Below are positions 47,171 through 59,213 of a stretch of 64,000 nt of DNA, piece after piece (within the stretch, counting starts at the first letter, position 1; each line of letters starts with the position of its first letter). This stretch comes from Chelydra serpentina (lineage: Eukaryota; Chordata; Testudines; Chelydridae), in contig JBAIAC010000007.1 in NCBI GenBank assembly GCA_037349315.1, positions 47,513,001-47,577,000 on the forward strand, in the 5' to 3' direction. A program made the position numbers and the translations under genes. The notes under the pieces are model-generated. The model did not search any database. It was not told the origin of the DNA and saw only the letters and a list, made by a program, of their open reading frames with translations.

Positions 47171-48191
47171 TAAATATTCTTAATGGGTCACATCCTGAAG
47201 TCTTTATTTAGGGGTACATTTCCACTGAAGTCAAGGGAGTTCTGCCTTGCTAAAGATTTTCATGACCTGACCTAACGTAAGAATAACTGCACAGCAATCT
47301 GAGATTATATCTGATGCAAACAGTAAAAGAAACTGGTTTAATCACTAAGTATCTGTAAGTTGTACCTTTCACTAGGTATTTGTTAGGGCATTTGTACTGT
47401 AAGTCTTTGTTCAAAGTTTAAAAAAGATCTATTAAAAAAGGTACCTTGGACTGAACCTTGACAAATAAGTTCTCTACCCATAAGTTGTTGTTACTCTTTG
47501 CTTCAACAATTTGTGAAGTATCCTACAAACACAAAAGAAGCCACGGTATTTAGTTTGACAGTCTGGCTGAATTTCTTTAAAGCCATTTTTAAGCTATCAG
47601 CTGGGATAATAGATATCTGCAGGCTCAGAACATTTGAGTTTAGCAGACATAGGGTATTTCTACTAATTCGGTGGCATTCTTATACTTGGCTCTTTTTGTG
47701 GGGGGGAGTGTGTGGAAAAATGAAGTTACCTTTTGCAGTGTTAACTGATATACTTTCATCTTAGAGTATGCAGGTGGTCAAAGTGAAACACTAGTAGCAA
47801 AAGAGAAATAAAACCTACCCATTAATTTTAATCTGTTGCTGACTTATGCCCAGTTAAGTGCCACCATTAATAAGTATTTACTTCTTAGGAACATTAAATA
47901 AATCGTGCACATGCCCAATACTTCTTATGCCCTGACATTTCACTAATCTAAAGGGACTTTCCATTGTAAAAACACTGAGTTTGAATTTGCCAAATCTGGG
48001 GGTCCTTTTATTGGCTTCCTACATTCTGATTTCTTATCCCTTGCTAGTGTAAATAAAGCCATTCCAGATGGACTTGCTTCTTCTCCAAATGCCCAGCTAG
48101 CATAGCTGCCCTGGAGCATCAAGGAACACACACAGCACTGGTCTATAACAGTTTACTCCCTCCTCTGAGTAGCAGAGTGATCAACTCTCTC
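47171..48191. other. Unique DNA, no gene seen
   Basis: Nothing recognised. Confidence 0.35.
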
Positions 48192-48576
48192 TAAGGCCTT
48201 GCACATTTGCCTTGTAGCAAAAGGCAGGCTGTTTCCACATTGCAGTGTGTAGCTACACGTGTCAGTGAAAGGCTTTGGCGGAGGGAGAGCGTGTTCCCTG
48301 CTGACCAACCCTTTCACTGCGGCAAGGAAAGGCTCTGACAGTGCAGATGCAGCAGGGAAAGCTGAAGCAGCAGGGAGGCAGAGACACTACACTTCTAAAA
48401 TCAGTAGTGTCGATATTGGAGGCATTGATTGGCATGTAGGGTACATATTCTGAGCTTCTGGCATGCCTCTAACCTACTCACCTGAGCAATGCCGCACCAG
48501 CTACATTGCTATTTATACCTGTGCTAGCTGGATATGTAGTGCTTTCACTTTATATACAATTACAAGTGTAGACATA
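48192..48576. mobile_element. Probable non-autonomous DNA element
   Basis: Two inverted cores are visible: GTGTGTAGCTACACGTG followed by CAGTGAAAGGCTTTGGCGG on the left, and CTTTCACTGCGGCAAGGAAAGG to its right. The right end AATTACAAGTGTAGACATAG resembles the inverse of the left AAGGCCTTGCACATTTGCC. I recall a common turtle MITE with this content. Ends and duplication are not certain. Confidence 0.5.
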
Positions 48577-49169
48577 GGGCAGATTGTAGAGTCATAATCT
48601 AATCCTTACACTGGACACATTTCTCCCATGTATATAAGAGAGTTACTCTGGGCTTTCCTGTAAAGTTTCTCGGTGGGACCAATGCCTGCTCTCACTGTGA
48701 CAACTGTGTCCCTTGGCAGAGGCATGGCCCTTCTTTAACCTGGTAACAGAGTCCTTTTCCTGGAGCACCCTCAAAAGATCCCAGTGGACTATGTTTCCTG
48801 CTTAAAACTTGAGGACTGACACCTAAAAGGTGGCACCTTTGGTCACAAAGAAGTGGACAGAGCACAATTAAACAACAATTTTAAAGGAAACGTAACTTTT
48901 ATATCAAGGTATTTTCTGTATTAATGTACAGACTATGTATATATCAGCTAAGTAGACAATTCTCATTTTAATGCCATGGTAGATTGGTTTCCGAAACCAA
49001 ACACATTTAAATTTAAATAAAAAGCAGTTTGGAATCAGCAATTGAACTCACTCAATACTGGTTATAAACTCGTGTATGTTGGTAGAAAGAGGGAGAAGAA
49101 GTGATTCAAATGAGATGGAATTCTGTAGCTGACTTCTCTCAGTATCAGAAAACAGACAAATTATGCTAT
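48577..49169. other. Unique DNA, no gene seen
   Basis: Nothing recognised. Confidence 0.35.
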
Positions 49170-49177
49170 TTGTAGAG

Positions 49178-49501
49178 CAGGGGTAGGCAACCTATGGCAA
49201 AGGTGAATGCCAAAGGTGGCACGCGAGCTGATTTTCAGTGGCACTCACACTACCTGGGTGCTGGCTTTCCATTTTAATTATAATTTTTAATATAATTTTA
49301 AAATATAAACTTTAATTTTAAGTGAAGTTTCTTAAACATTTTAAAAACCGTATTTACTTTACATAGTTTAGTTATATATTAAAGACTTATAGAAAGAGAC
49401 CTTCTAAAAATGTTTAAATGTATTACTGGCACGTGAAACCTTAAATTAGAGTGAATAAATGAAGACTTGGCACACCACTTCTGAAAGGTTGCCGACCCCT
49501 G
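49178..49501. mobile_element. hAT-type MITE, 324 bp
   Basis: The terminal inverted repeats CAGGGGTAGGCAACC (49178) and GGTTGCCGACCCCTG (ending 49501) match at 14 of 15 positions. A perfect 8-bp duplication TTGTAGAG flanks them (49170-49177 and 49502-49509). The interior is AT-rich and non-coding. The ends are those of Charlie-like hAT elements. Confidence 0.9.
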
Positions 49502-49509
49502 TTGTAGAG

Positions 49510-50057
49510 CATCTTAAAGCCACACAATGTATGGGAGCTGAAGTTAAATAGCAAGGGTCAATACAGAAAGTGCAATTTTAAATAATGCACTTCTAGCTCT
49601 GGAATCAGACTACTGTTATCCCAGAGGTGCTGAAAACCTGCAAGTTTTCACATATGTTTTAAAAGTAAAAATATGACTTGAAAGAAAGAAAATCTCCCCC
49701 CCTGAAAAATGATCCTGACCTATTATGAGGTAGATGAGCCTGACATTTTTTTTAAAACACCAACTTATATATTCACTATTTTATATTAAGACATGTGACA
49801 GCACTTAGCCTACAGTTAGTAGTATCTTCAAAAGTGCTCACTTTGTTGTATTTGAGCTGCTAATAGTTAACATGATGGAACAAAAAGTCAAGCATCTTCC
49901 CTCAACAGGAAGGTCTTTTACAAATATGGAATTTAGAAGTTTCCCATACCATACCACTGGAAAAAGAGATTATAAAAAGAGTTGCCAAAGGAGTGGGCAC
50001 AACGAATATTAAGCACATTTGACTTACCCTTTGTGTCCCTTTGCAGGACGCATATTG
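49510..50057. other. Unique DNA, no gene seen
   Basis: Nothing recognised. Confidence 0.35.
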
Positions 50058-50083
50058 TATTATTATTATTACTACTACTACTA
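50058..50083. repeat. Trinucleotide microsatellite
   Basis: A run of (TAT/ATT)n passes into (ACT)n, with four to five units of each. It is a short compound microsatellite. Confidence 0.8.
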
Positions 50084-50349
50084 TTGTTTTATCACATTTA
50101 TCTATCACCGTATAGCCGCTTTCTTGGATTTCATTGTTTATAAATTGTATTATTTGCATCTTTGTAATACTATATAATCTGCATGCATGAGAACTACACA
50201 TCTTGTAGGATCACACAGACAAATAATCATTCAAATCTGCCCCATTTCCCTGACTTCAGTGGAAAGTGAGCATGTGTGTGCCTCAAGGGTCAGGTGCCTT
50301 AATAGAAACATACTTTCTTCAGTTCCCAGGCACACACAATTCAACCCAG

Positions 50350-50745
50350 AAAATGGAAGTTACTTCAGTAACTGTAGGTTATTTGAAGTGTGAGGTCCCT
50401 ATCTGTATTCCAAATGAGGGTACTTATGCACACCATGCTGCTGAGACCGGAAAATCTTGCAAGTAGTATCTGTAGGTCTGTACCTCCACCCTGGAGCGCC
50501 TCATGCTCAGCACTGTAGGTATAAGGGGAAGTGCCAACTGACAGCCTCTTCATTTCCTTCTCTACTGCATATCCTGTCATGATCTGAAGCAAAGGGGAAG
50601 GAGGGAGGGTAGTAAAATATGGATAGGGCCCATACATCTTGAAGAACCAGCACTCAAAGGAAAATGAAGGTCCCTTACCTGTGACTGCTGGTCCCTATGT
50701 GTATTTCACACATGGGTTACTGGTAAGCAGTAGTCAAATAACAGG
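50350..50745. repeat. Interspersed repeat, class unresolved
   Basis: GTAACTGTAGGTTATTTGAA at the left and CATCTTGAAGAACCAGCACTC at about 50634 are roughly inverted. CACCCTGGAGCGCCTCATGC and GGGGAAGGAGGGAGGGTAG lie between. I recall this series, with ends near AACTGTGGTTCTTCGAG, as a frequent repeat of turtle and crocodile genomes. Superfamily not resolved; no coding capacity. Confidence 0.55.
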
Positions 50746-51111
50746 AGGGTGCCAGGGTACAGGCAGTATAGATGTCTGTAATATTGCCATTGCAGAGGTT
50801 ACATCTGCAGAAGAGGCTTGGACTAAAGTGTAATGCTTTGTGAAGGTGTGGATTGAACTTCAAGTTGCCATCTTAAAAATATCCAGCAAGGCACTTCTCA
50901 AAGAGGTGCTAATCAGGTAGCCTGTGCTACTCAGGTTGCCTGTGCCTGTCTACCTTATACCTCAATAATATATACATCATTAAGGTGCTGATGAGATGTT
51001 CACCTTATACTGTCTCACCTTAATACCTCTGGAGACGCCAGCTAGTGTTATTGTCTACCTTATATCAATTCAAACACAACCTGTTGTGACTTCATTAATG
51101 TAGGCAATAAG
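50746..51111. other. No gene seen
   Basis: CCTTATAC-type motifs recur (50951, 51003, 51056), perhaps a weak degenerate repeat. Nothing else recognised. Confidence 0.35.
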
Positions 51112-51360
51112 CATATAAGGTCCCAACGGATGCGTGGCTGCCTGCACTATCTAGTGGACTGGGAAGGCTCTGGCCCAAATGAGCACACTTGGGAGCCTGT
51201 CTCCTATGTCCATGCTCCTGATTTGGTGGAGGAATTCCACAAGGCTCGCCTGAACAGGCACCACCCTGAAGGGGGGAAGGGCATGACGGAGTTCCAGCCA
51301 CTGACACCTCTGACTCACCACAGAAGGTTTAGGCTAAACTCCCATAGGTGGACCCTGTAA
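51112..51360 (+). pseudogene. Chromodomain of a Ty3/gypsy-type integrase, fragment
   Basis: The frame reads LHYLVDWEGSGPNEHTWEPV, followed by HAPDLVEEFHKARLNRHHPE. YLVDWEG, the HTWEP aromatic position and the terminal DLVEEFH helix are the chromodomain signature found at the C-terminus of chromovirus (Ty3/gypsy) integrases, which steer integration to marked chromatin. The upstream integrase core is missing, so this is a 3' remnant of a polyprotein. The frame ends at a stop at 51358-51360. Confidence 0.8.
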
Positions 51361-51565
51361 GGCCAGTCTTGGCAGGAGGAACCACCCAGCAGAACCTGAG
51401 TGTTGGCCCATTCCAATACTTACAGCAGGAAGCATGAAAGGCTGAGCAACAACAGACTGCCTGCCTCTCTCTGCTCCAGACCCTGCTTGCGATAGACCCT
51501 AGACTCCAGCTTCAGACCCTGGTTTGTCCTTGACTTCATGTGCCCAATCCTGATCTTCTAGTAAC
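51361..51565 (+). mobile_element. Probable 3' flank of the gypsy element
   Basis: The region directly after the chromodomain stop is rich in CTCCAGACCCTG/GACTCCAGCTTCAG units like those I recall from gypsy 3' ends in turtles. The LTR boundary cannot be set because a different LTR is inserted at 51571. Confidence 0.4.
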
Positions 51566-51570
51566 CTGAC

Positions 51571-52253
51571 TGTAACAAGGTTGGACCACCCCTGCGGCGC
51601 CTCCTGCTGGTTTCTTCTGGGAATTAGCTCACCAGCCTCTGGAGCGCCCTCTGCAGGCCAGTGATCCGCCTGTCCACTCTGGCCCCGTGTCCCTCCCAGG
51701 ACCCGGTGCCCTTTTAACTGGGGTGCTGCCCCCTGGCAGTACCCCTAGATCTGGGTCTCCCCTCCCCAGGGGAACCCCCAACCCACTATCCCCACCTCAC
51801 CTCAGTCGTAGGCTACTGCCAGTCACCAGCTAGCCCCCGCGCCCTGGGGCAGACTGCAGTATAAGCCACTCATCACAGGCAAAGGGGGTTTGGACCTGCT
51901 GCCTCAGCCTACCCGTTGGTTACCCCCTGCAACCCCAGTACCCGGTCGGGCCTTACCAGGCCTGCAGCCTGGGTTTTGCTAGGCCAGAGCTCCCTAGCTC
52001 CCTTGGCCTTTCCCCAGCCCTGCTCCACTCCAGGTACCCTGCTTAGGTCCTCTAGCCAGGCTCCTCTCTCCCTAAAGGCAGAGAGAGAGTGTCTGTTTGC
52101 TCCAGGCCCACTGCCCTCTTATAAGGGCCAGCTGGGCCCTGATTAATTGGCCACAGCTGTGACTGCTTTGCATCAGCCCAGCTTCCGAGCCTCAGCCCTC
52201 TCCCAGGGCTATTTCCCGCCCCTCCGGGCAGGAGCAGGGTTCATCCTGCTACA
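51571..52253 (-). mobile_element. Solo LTR, 683 bp, with 5-bp target duplication
   Basis: The segment starts TGTAACA and ends GCTACA, so it has TG...CA termini. It is flanked by CTGAC on both sides (51566-51570 and 52254-52258). This is the signature of a retroviral-type long terminal repeat left after recombination between two LTRs. It is GC-rich and, read on the minus strand, has a TTATAA box at 52119-52124. I favour the minus orientation from recalled related repeats, but no clear poly(A) signal fixes it. No internal viral genes are present. It sits beside, probably inside, a gypsy remnant. Confidence 0.75.
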
Positions 52254-52258
52254 CTGAC

Positions 52259-53816
52259 CCATTGGGTCAATCCCATGTCCTAAAGTCACCGCTTGTGAAA
52301 TATTTATAGGTTTCCAGATCATTTTAGAGCTGTGAAACGCACATAACACAACACTATGGCTTATTTTACACCACATTTGGTCTTCAGAACTAGCCTGGTA
52401 CTCAGCAGACTTTTAGTGCCGCCTGTTTCTGGTTAGCTTGATTCAACAGATGAGCTTGAGCTGCAATGTTCTGGTCAGAATTAGAACCCAGAATTCTGCA
52501 AAGCTCAGAGAGGTTTTGGTTCTGGCCCCTCTAAGTATTTCAGCTTTTCCTCTTCTCTTCCTGACCAGAATCAGAAAGTATAAAAATGAAATGATTAATT
52601 AAATATTTTAAATTCCAATTCTGTTTGTATGGTGGTCCACTTATTTTATCCAAAATGACTTACTCAACCCTAATTAGTCCCTGGTAATGAAAAACGTAAG
52701 TCATAACACCAACTACCTCCTAAAATAGTAATTTTTTTTATGTATGGTGAGGATGCCCTCAAAATGTTATGCCACTTCCTATTGCCTTATGGGAGAGATG
52801 TTTAATACATCCTGATTTACTTGTTGAATATTTAACAGGTCCCAAGAGCATCTGTTTTGCCAAGGTTTGTATATATAGGTTTAAGGGACTTTCGAGCAAA
52901 GATCTTCCATTCCCAGAAGTTTGAAAGATACCTAAACACACTGTTGGTTTGCTATACAATCAATAATCATAATGTAGGCCCCGATCCTGCAAAAAACATT
53001 CACATTCCTTACTTCTTTCTCACACTGGCTCCATTTCCCCTTCTTTGTTACCCTCCCCCCACCCCTACAGTTCCCACTAGATTTACTTGCTCTTCTTCCC
53101 CTCTTCATCATGCTTCTTCCTACCAGCATAAATACAGATCCCACAATATTTTCCCCAGCCATCGTCCTCCCTTCATTCTTACCCTCTCAGCCACCCACAC
53201 CAGTGATCAGTGAGTTATTAGTTTTCAAATGATACCTCAGATTTGTACATAAGAGATTTGTACAAAGGAGGATTTGTACATAAGTAAATAAGATATCTCT
53301 TTATCTAAATGAAACTGCTTGTTCAATAATTGCTGATGTATAACCTAGGGTCCATCACAAGTGATTTGCTGGAGAAAATATGAGACTCTACATTTCCATA
53401 TGAAATATTTCACCTTGCCATCTGATAGACAATACTCTAAGAAGTAAAACAACATAGTGTGGGTAAAATTGTCTTCTTATAAGACTGGGTAAGCAATTCT
53501 GGAAGGAAAACTCATTATTCATAGATGGCAAGAGAAGACCCTAAAATGTATGTTATGCAAAGAAATACCAAATCATACTTCTCTAATTACATGTTTAAAA
53601 CATAAATTTAAAGTGAAGGAAATGTCCTTGCTTACTATACCCTATCTTTTCCTTCTGACTCGTATCAGTGCCACCCCTGTCAAACAATTCTCTGTGCCAG
53701 AAACCAGACCATCAGCTTAACATTATAAAATAATCCATATTCATGTTGTAAGCATGCCCCATGGGTATTTTTTCCCATTCTTATATCCATATAACTCTTG
53801 AGAACACTCTTACACG
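52259..53816. other. Unique DNA, no gene seen
   Basis: A C/T-rich run at about 53033-53100 and open frames at 52857-53213 show no domain. Nothing recognised. Confidence 0.4.
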
Positions 53817-54063
53817 TTACAATGTAGGTCAACATAGGTACAGTGTCTAGGGATGTGAAAAATCCAACTATGCTGATCTAACCTCTGGTGTAGATGCAGT
53901 TGAGTTCACAGAAGAATGCTTCCATTGACCTAACTACCATTGCTCAGAGAGGTGGAATTCCTCCAGCAACAGCAATACCCCTTTTATCACTGTAGTCTGT
54001 GTCTATACTACAATGTTAGCGGCATAGCTAAGGCACTGTAGCACCTGTAGTGTAGACATGGTC
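53817..54063. mobile_element. Non-autonomous DNA element of the GTCTACACTA type, diverged
   Basis: The right end CACCTGTAGTGTAGACATGG is mirrored loosely at the left by TACAATGTAGGTCAACATAGG, and the middle contains GATGTGAAAAATCC and AGCGGCATAGCTAAGGC. I recall this as a worn copy of a common turtle MITE that folds back on itself. Ends are approximate. Confidence 0.55.
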
Positions 54064-54199
54064 TGAGTTTGTGTGCTACCCTCTAGGAACTATGTACTAC
54101 TACAGAAATTAGAATACAGACATCTCTAAACTAGTATGGTCATATCTTCACCCTACAGAGAATTTAATAATATTACTTTCCATTAATAGTTCTTTCCAT

Positions 54200-54415
54200 T
54201 CAAGGATCTCAAAAATATTTACACAAATTAGTGAGTTACATCCTGAAATATTCCTGTGAGGTATACTGTATTGTCTTGGGGATGGGGAAATTGAGGCACG
54301 CAATAATTAAGTATGGTAATTTGCCCAAGTTCACACAGACATTTGTGACAGAAAACAGATTTCTTACTTCCTAGTCCTGTAAATTAACCACAAAGCTTCT
54401 TCCCCCAAAAGTAAC
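54200..54415 (-). mobile_element. MIR SINE, reverse orientation
   Basis: GGGGATGGGGAAATTGAGGC (54279) and TTGCCCAAGTTCACACAGAC (54322) are the MIR core and its right side. They continue to TTCTTACTTCCTAGTCCTG, the left part of MIR in reverse. It is an old, widely shared amniote SINE. Confidence 0.75.
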
Positions 54416-56282
54416 CACAAATTACTACAGAGGCTTGAGTGTTCACAGATTAACTCCAGTATTTTATAACACTTAAATAATAATTTCACTCAGCCACATA
54501 GCTGCCATGTAAAAACTACCTTCAGGTAACTGCAAAATTTTATTTTTGTAAGGAATTCATTGATCCTTTTTGTATCTATAGATATGAGAGGTAATTACAC
54601 TTAATTTCAGGAGTTATAATTTCCTTTTTTCTTTATGTGACAATACTTTATTTTTTTACATATCCAAAAACATGCTATAGGTAAGAAATATAATTATTCT
54701 CCTATTCTGAATGAAGAATTTCTTTGCTTTTTCGAGATCCCAAGAATTACTGCTCTGTTACGACTATGTTATTTATAAACAGGAATAAAGATGGAATATG
54801 TCAAATCCCAGCTCATTCATCTTGCTCATATATTAGTCAATACTATACACATTATGGTATTGTGGTTCTGGCATATAGCTACCACTGTCATCAGAGCCTT
54901 CAAAATACTTTATTTTAAGAGAGGGAGATATGATATATTAGATTGAAGGGATAGATTAGATAGCAATATACAGGGAGAGATTAGACAGAGATAAAATAAA
55001 AATAATATTCATGCACAAGGGGGCCAATTACCATGCCGATGAGAATTATCATTCTGGATTTCCTGACATCTGTGCCTTTAAAATCTCCACTATAATGCTG
55101 TATTAACAGAGTTTTTAGCATTTAATTCAATAAAAGGTTTGGTTCAAGTTTTGCAGAGTTTTTTCTTCAAATCCTTTTGATGAAAATCAGACCCAGACCA
55201 GAAATAAAATGCATCAAGAGTGCCCTTTTTTTCTGCTCAAAGGGTTCAAAAATTTTTCCATTATTTGCTTGGAAAACTAAATAGATCATATCTGCTTTTC
55301 ATATGCCCAATCAGACCTTGTCAACCACTCTCCAGTTCAAATAGTTCACAATGCCAGCAACTCAAGTTTTGTGATTATTTGTACCTTTTATCTGGATCTT
55401 TACAGTAAGAGTTCACAGTATCTATTTAACATTATGAAATGTGAATTGAAAATGCTTCATTGTATATGTTATATATTTATGTGACCTTCTTATCCAGAAC
55501 TCACAGTACAATTATTACTACAGCCTTAGATCTTTCTTTCTAGGTTCATGTTTCTCCATGTGTAGCAGGTGTAAACCACAAGTGAAGTTTCTAATGTTAG
55601 ACAATGTGCAGCCATCAGTTCCGCTAAAAAGCTCTAACCACCAGTGCTCATTGATTTCTAGTTTCATATATCTTTAATGAGGAGATTAAATACTTGTTTA
55701 GGAAGCAAAGCCTAGCTTAAGTGGTGTTTGCTCATATAGCATTTACAGCTGAAGACCTCCCTAATATTTCCCATAGGTGACAGAAGTGAAAAGGCTGTTA
55801 TTTCCCAAAATGTAAACCATTTAGTTGGTTCTGTAGAGGCATGGAATGCTTTATAATGGAAAAAGTCATTAGAGATGAAATGCTGCAGAAAAAAAAGCCC
55901 TTTCTTATTGATAATATGCTTCTCTCCTTTTTCTGATTCTTTCTGAGCACTCAGGAGTATGTTAAGCTCAATTCCTACATCTATTTTTAAATCATTTCCA
56001 TTTCCCACTCATCTCTACGTGGATTACAAAAGTGAAAGGTTATATCCCAGGTGGATCAAATCTACAGCACCCTGGACAAAAGAGAAGAGACATTAATAGC
56101 CATCACCAAATTAAACTAAGGGGGAGAAAAAAAGTTCCAAAAGGAAAAGTGGAAGAGGTAACACAGTTGCCACTAGAATCAATGTCACAACAGGCAAAAA
56201 TAAAGAACCACATTCTCCCCTCCACTAATGCAAGTGGAGTGGAGTGAAAACTGTTGGATCCCATTGAGGAGGTGTCACCTTG
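54416..56282. other. Unique DNA, no gene seen
   Basis: Nothing recognised. Confidence 0.4.
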
Positions 56283-56289
56283 TTTATTT

Positions 56290-56345
56290 GTTAGTCGCTG
56301 AAATAAATTTGTTAGTCTCTAAGGTGCTACAAGTTTTTCTTTCTT
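56290..56345 (+). repeat. Retroelement 3'-tail fragment
   Basis: GAAATAAATTTGTTAGTCTC followed by TAAGGTGCTACAAG is a tail I recall as ubiquitous in turtles. The parent family is not resolved, and only the last 55 bp are present. Confidence 0.65.
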
Positions 56346-56384
56346 ATTTTCATCTTGTTTAGAGTGACTCACAACCACGGGTGC

Positions 56385-57640
56385 CAACCTCAGGCCCGAC
56401 TGTCAAGAAACAGAGCATAAACCCCAAACTGGTTGTGTATTCTACACTTAAATTTCACTAACCAAGTAAGAAGGATGAACTCCTAAAGCATTATAACAGT
56501 CTTACCATGGAGTCACAGACAGTCCCCTTGGGCACCCTGGTCTATTGGACCATCCTAGGCACCCTGCCTCTGTGATAGATGGTCCGTTATACCAAAAATC
56601 ATAACAATATTCAGGTTATTCCCAGGCCCAAAGTACCAGCCATGTACCCCTGGTCAAATATATCCTAGATCTGTCTCCAAAGACAATGCTTGTAGATAAT
56701 CATGTAATAAACCAACTAAAGATTTATTAACTAGGAAAATAAAGTGAGAGTTATTTACAAGGATAAAGCAGGAAACATGCACATACAAATGAGTTACAGT
56801 CTTAGATTCCAAAAGATAATAGAAACTTCTATAATAAGCAAACTCCATATGTCCTTCAGGGCTAATCCAGGTGTAACACTGACAGACCCTGGTTGTCAGC
56901 AGACGGGGTCAAACCTGGGATCTCTGGAGCTAAATGCATGAGCCTCTACTACATGAGCTAAAAGCCACATGGCTCTTAGGCAAAGGAGTTGCAGATTCAT
57001 CAAACTCTAGGTGGTCTAGGTGCCATGCCAGGGGGACAGAGCACTACACCCAGCAGGCATGGATCACACAGGCACAACAGCTGAGGGTCTTTTGCTTATG
57101 CTTAATGGTTCTTGCTCCTTTAGAGTCCAGGCAGCAAAAGAACCAACTTTCTCCTTCTCAGGAATTTTAATTCCTTTCTCCCCAGAGCCCAAGTTGATGG
57201 GCTGTGTTCATGAGCAGGTCTCCGCTTCATGGAGAGGGAGAAGAATGCAATTAATAAAGTATTTTGATTTTTCACAATGGCTCATTTAGTTACAAAGGCC
57301 TTCTTGTTGGGTAGGACCTACAACCTTCTGTAGGAAGCCAGTATTTGCATTAGAGAAGGCTTCTTTCCTAGCTGATGAATTACACAGTTACAGAGGTTTA
57401 CAATACAAATATTTATCACTTTATAACATGGCGTACAGATAAGCGAGGCTAATACATGCAATATCCTCCAAGCTATTCATAAGGTCTAAAACACATTCTG
57501 ACAGCTATAATATCTACCTTAACAATATTAATGAACAGGTAAGCCAGACTGGTTTCCAGCTATGTATTTGTCAGTGTTCAGTGACACCTCGGACCTCGGT
57601 AGGAGATAGCCCCTGGTCTTCCAGCATCACAGGAGGCATG
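56385..57640. mobile_element. Large composite interspersed repeat
   Basis: Segments TTGGGCACCCTGGTCTATTG, AGTGAGAGTTATTTACAAGG and GAACAGGTAAGCCAGACTGG match my memory of one large repeat of turtle genomes, probably of LTR-retrotransposon origin. The continuous match is broken at about 56866-57075 by a tRNA-like repeat. No gene product is readable. Ends are approximate and the class is inferred. Confidence 0.45.
56866..57075 (-). mobile_element. tRNA-like repeat with A and B boxes, within a larger repeat
   Basis: On the minus strand the B box reads GGTTTGACCCC (56905-56915) and the A-box-like part reads TAGCTCATGTAGT (56948-56960). They are spaced as in a tRNA gene, so the segment is likely a SINE derived from a tRNA gene. 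It lacks intact tRNA stems and is not a functional tRNA gene. Confidence 0.5.
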
Positions 57641-59120
57641 GAGTAAAAGGGAAGGGCTAGCATCACAGCAGGTTCCCTCATCCCTAGACCCTTGTGGCAG
57701 CTCCTTTGCACCAAAGGCCATTGAAGTCAATGAATTGAGCAACATGGGGTTCAATGGATTTGAGATGTTGTAATAATTGGGCTTACAAATTTACCCTAAT
57801 TGTGAGCTCAACTGTGGCAAAGTGGATAAAAGTTTATAAAATGCTCCACCACATAGAATAATACACATTGATTGGGAATAGTGCAAAGTGGAGAAAGAAA
57901 AACTGAATTAGTCCAAACAAAAAGACCTACTGATATAACTCAAGGACTATGTTAAGATCGTGTCTGGTAAACAAGAGGAGTGTGGGACCAGAAATCAGTG
58001 AACCAAAATCAGTGGGACATGAGACTTTGTCACCCCACCCCCTTGCGTGTCCTTTTCCTTCCCCACCTTATTTCTTCTCTTTTCTATCCCTCTTCTTTTG
58101 CCTTCTGTTTAATCAGTCTGGCTTAGCCAGCCAAGACTGCATATTTTGCAACAGTGTTTTAAGCCTGTGACCAGAGAGAAACAGCTAAAAGCAATGACCT
58201 AAACAGCTTTGACAGGTCTTAAAGTGGATGATAAGACCATGTTCTTTGCCTGTGTTTCTCCAGCCATGAGGCTGCAAGTGTGAATCAACAACAGAGACAG
58301 AAGCTGCATTTTCTATGATGGCTGTTCTTTTCTTTTCCTCTCATGTGTGTTCATCCTGGTTTGTCTCCTAGGAAATGGGATCAGACTTGGACACCAACTC
58401 CAGGCCATCTCAACTAACTTTTTCTTTTTCCCCAAAAAGGACAGTTATCACCATCTTTGATACCGTCTGAAAGACTGTCAAATGGGTGTGTGTGTGTCCT
58501 AATGACTTTCTACAGTTAAAGGTAAAGAGAACAAGGGACACTGTTACAATGGAAGCCTTCCTTAAAACTTTACATTTAAAATGCTTTAACTGTTTTCCCT
58601 TCTCTTCTGTATCTTTAATAAAGTGTTAACAAGATTTTTAATGATGTTTGCCATGGTACCAAACAGGTATGTATGGATGATGGAGGATGTCACTTCCTGG
58701 AGTCTGTTCTCCTTTCAATGCAAGTAACTCCAAAAAGACTAATGTGCACAGAGAGAGAGTGCACAATTCTGGTTGTGCCTTTGTTCGTTCAATATTCCAA
58801 TTTTAACTGTTCACTAGGGATGTGCCCAGAACACTTTCCACACTGACAAAGAAATCTGATAAAGATTATTCCCTCCTTGTGTTAGGAATGTTAAATGATT
58901 GTAAAACAACTTGTTTTACAGTGCAGACTTTAAGGCTGATTAGAGAATACCTCCTTGAATGGGATGTTGGGTGGAGTTTTTGTTTCTGTGATGGCATTTG
59001 AAAAGAAGGGAAATGTTACTCATATAAAGTGGCAGGTCAAAGCACTTTACTCTCAACTTAAAGAGTTATTTTAGTTTTGGCCTCACTTTGCCATGTCTAG
59101 CTTTAAAAAAAAATCCTGCA
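57641..59120. other. Unique DNA, no gene seen
   Basis: A short GT run lies at 58485-58497. Nothing else recognised. Confidence 0.35.
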
Positions 59121-59213
59121 GGACAAATTCACCACTGGTGTAAATGGGCACAATTCCATTCGTGTTAGTGGAGCTGTATCCGCTTATGCCAGAAGTGAGT
59201 TTGACTTTGGAAC
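59121..59213. repeat. Foldback repeat, about 90 bp
   Basis: GGACAAATTCACCACTGGTG and CTTATGCCAGAAGTGAGTTTG are inverted relative to each other, around CAATTCCATTCGTGTTAGTG. It is a worn copy of the foldback MITE type. Confidence 0.5.

Noticed and set aside
56032..56247. Lysine-rich open frame (RGRKKVPKGKVEE) on the plus strand with a GTAACA donor-like site
   Set aside because: No acceptable acceptor upstream, and the opposite strand has equally good acceptor-like tracts; no family match.
56905..56960. Possible tRNA gene on the minus strand
   Set aside because: A- and B-box-like motifs are present but no cloverleaf stems can be formed; better explained as a tRNA-derived repeat.
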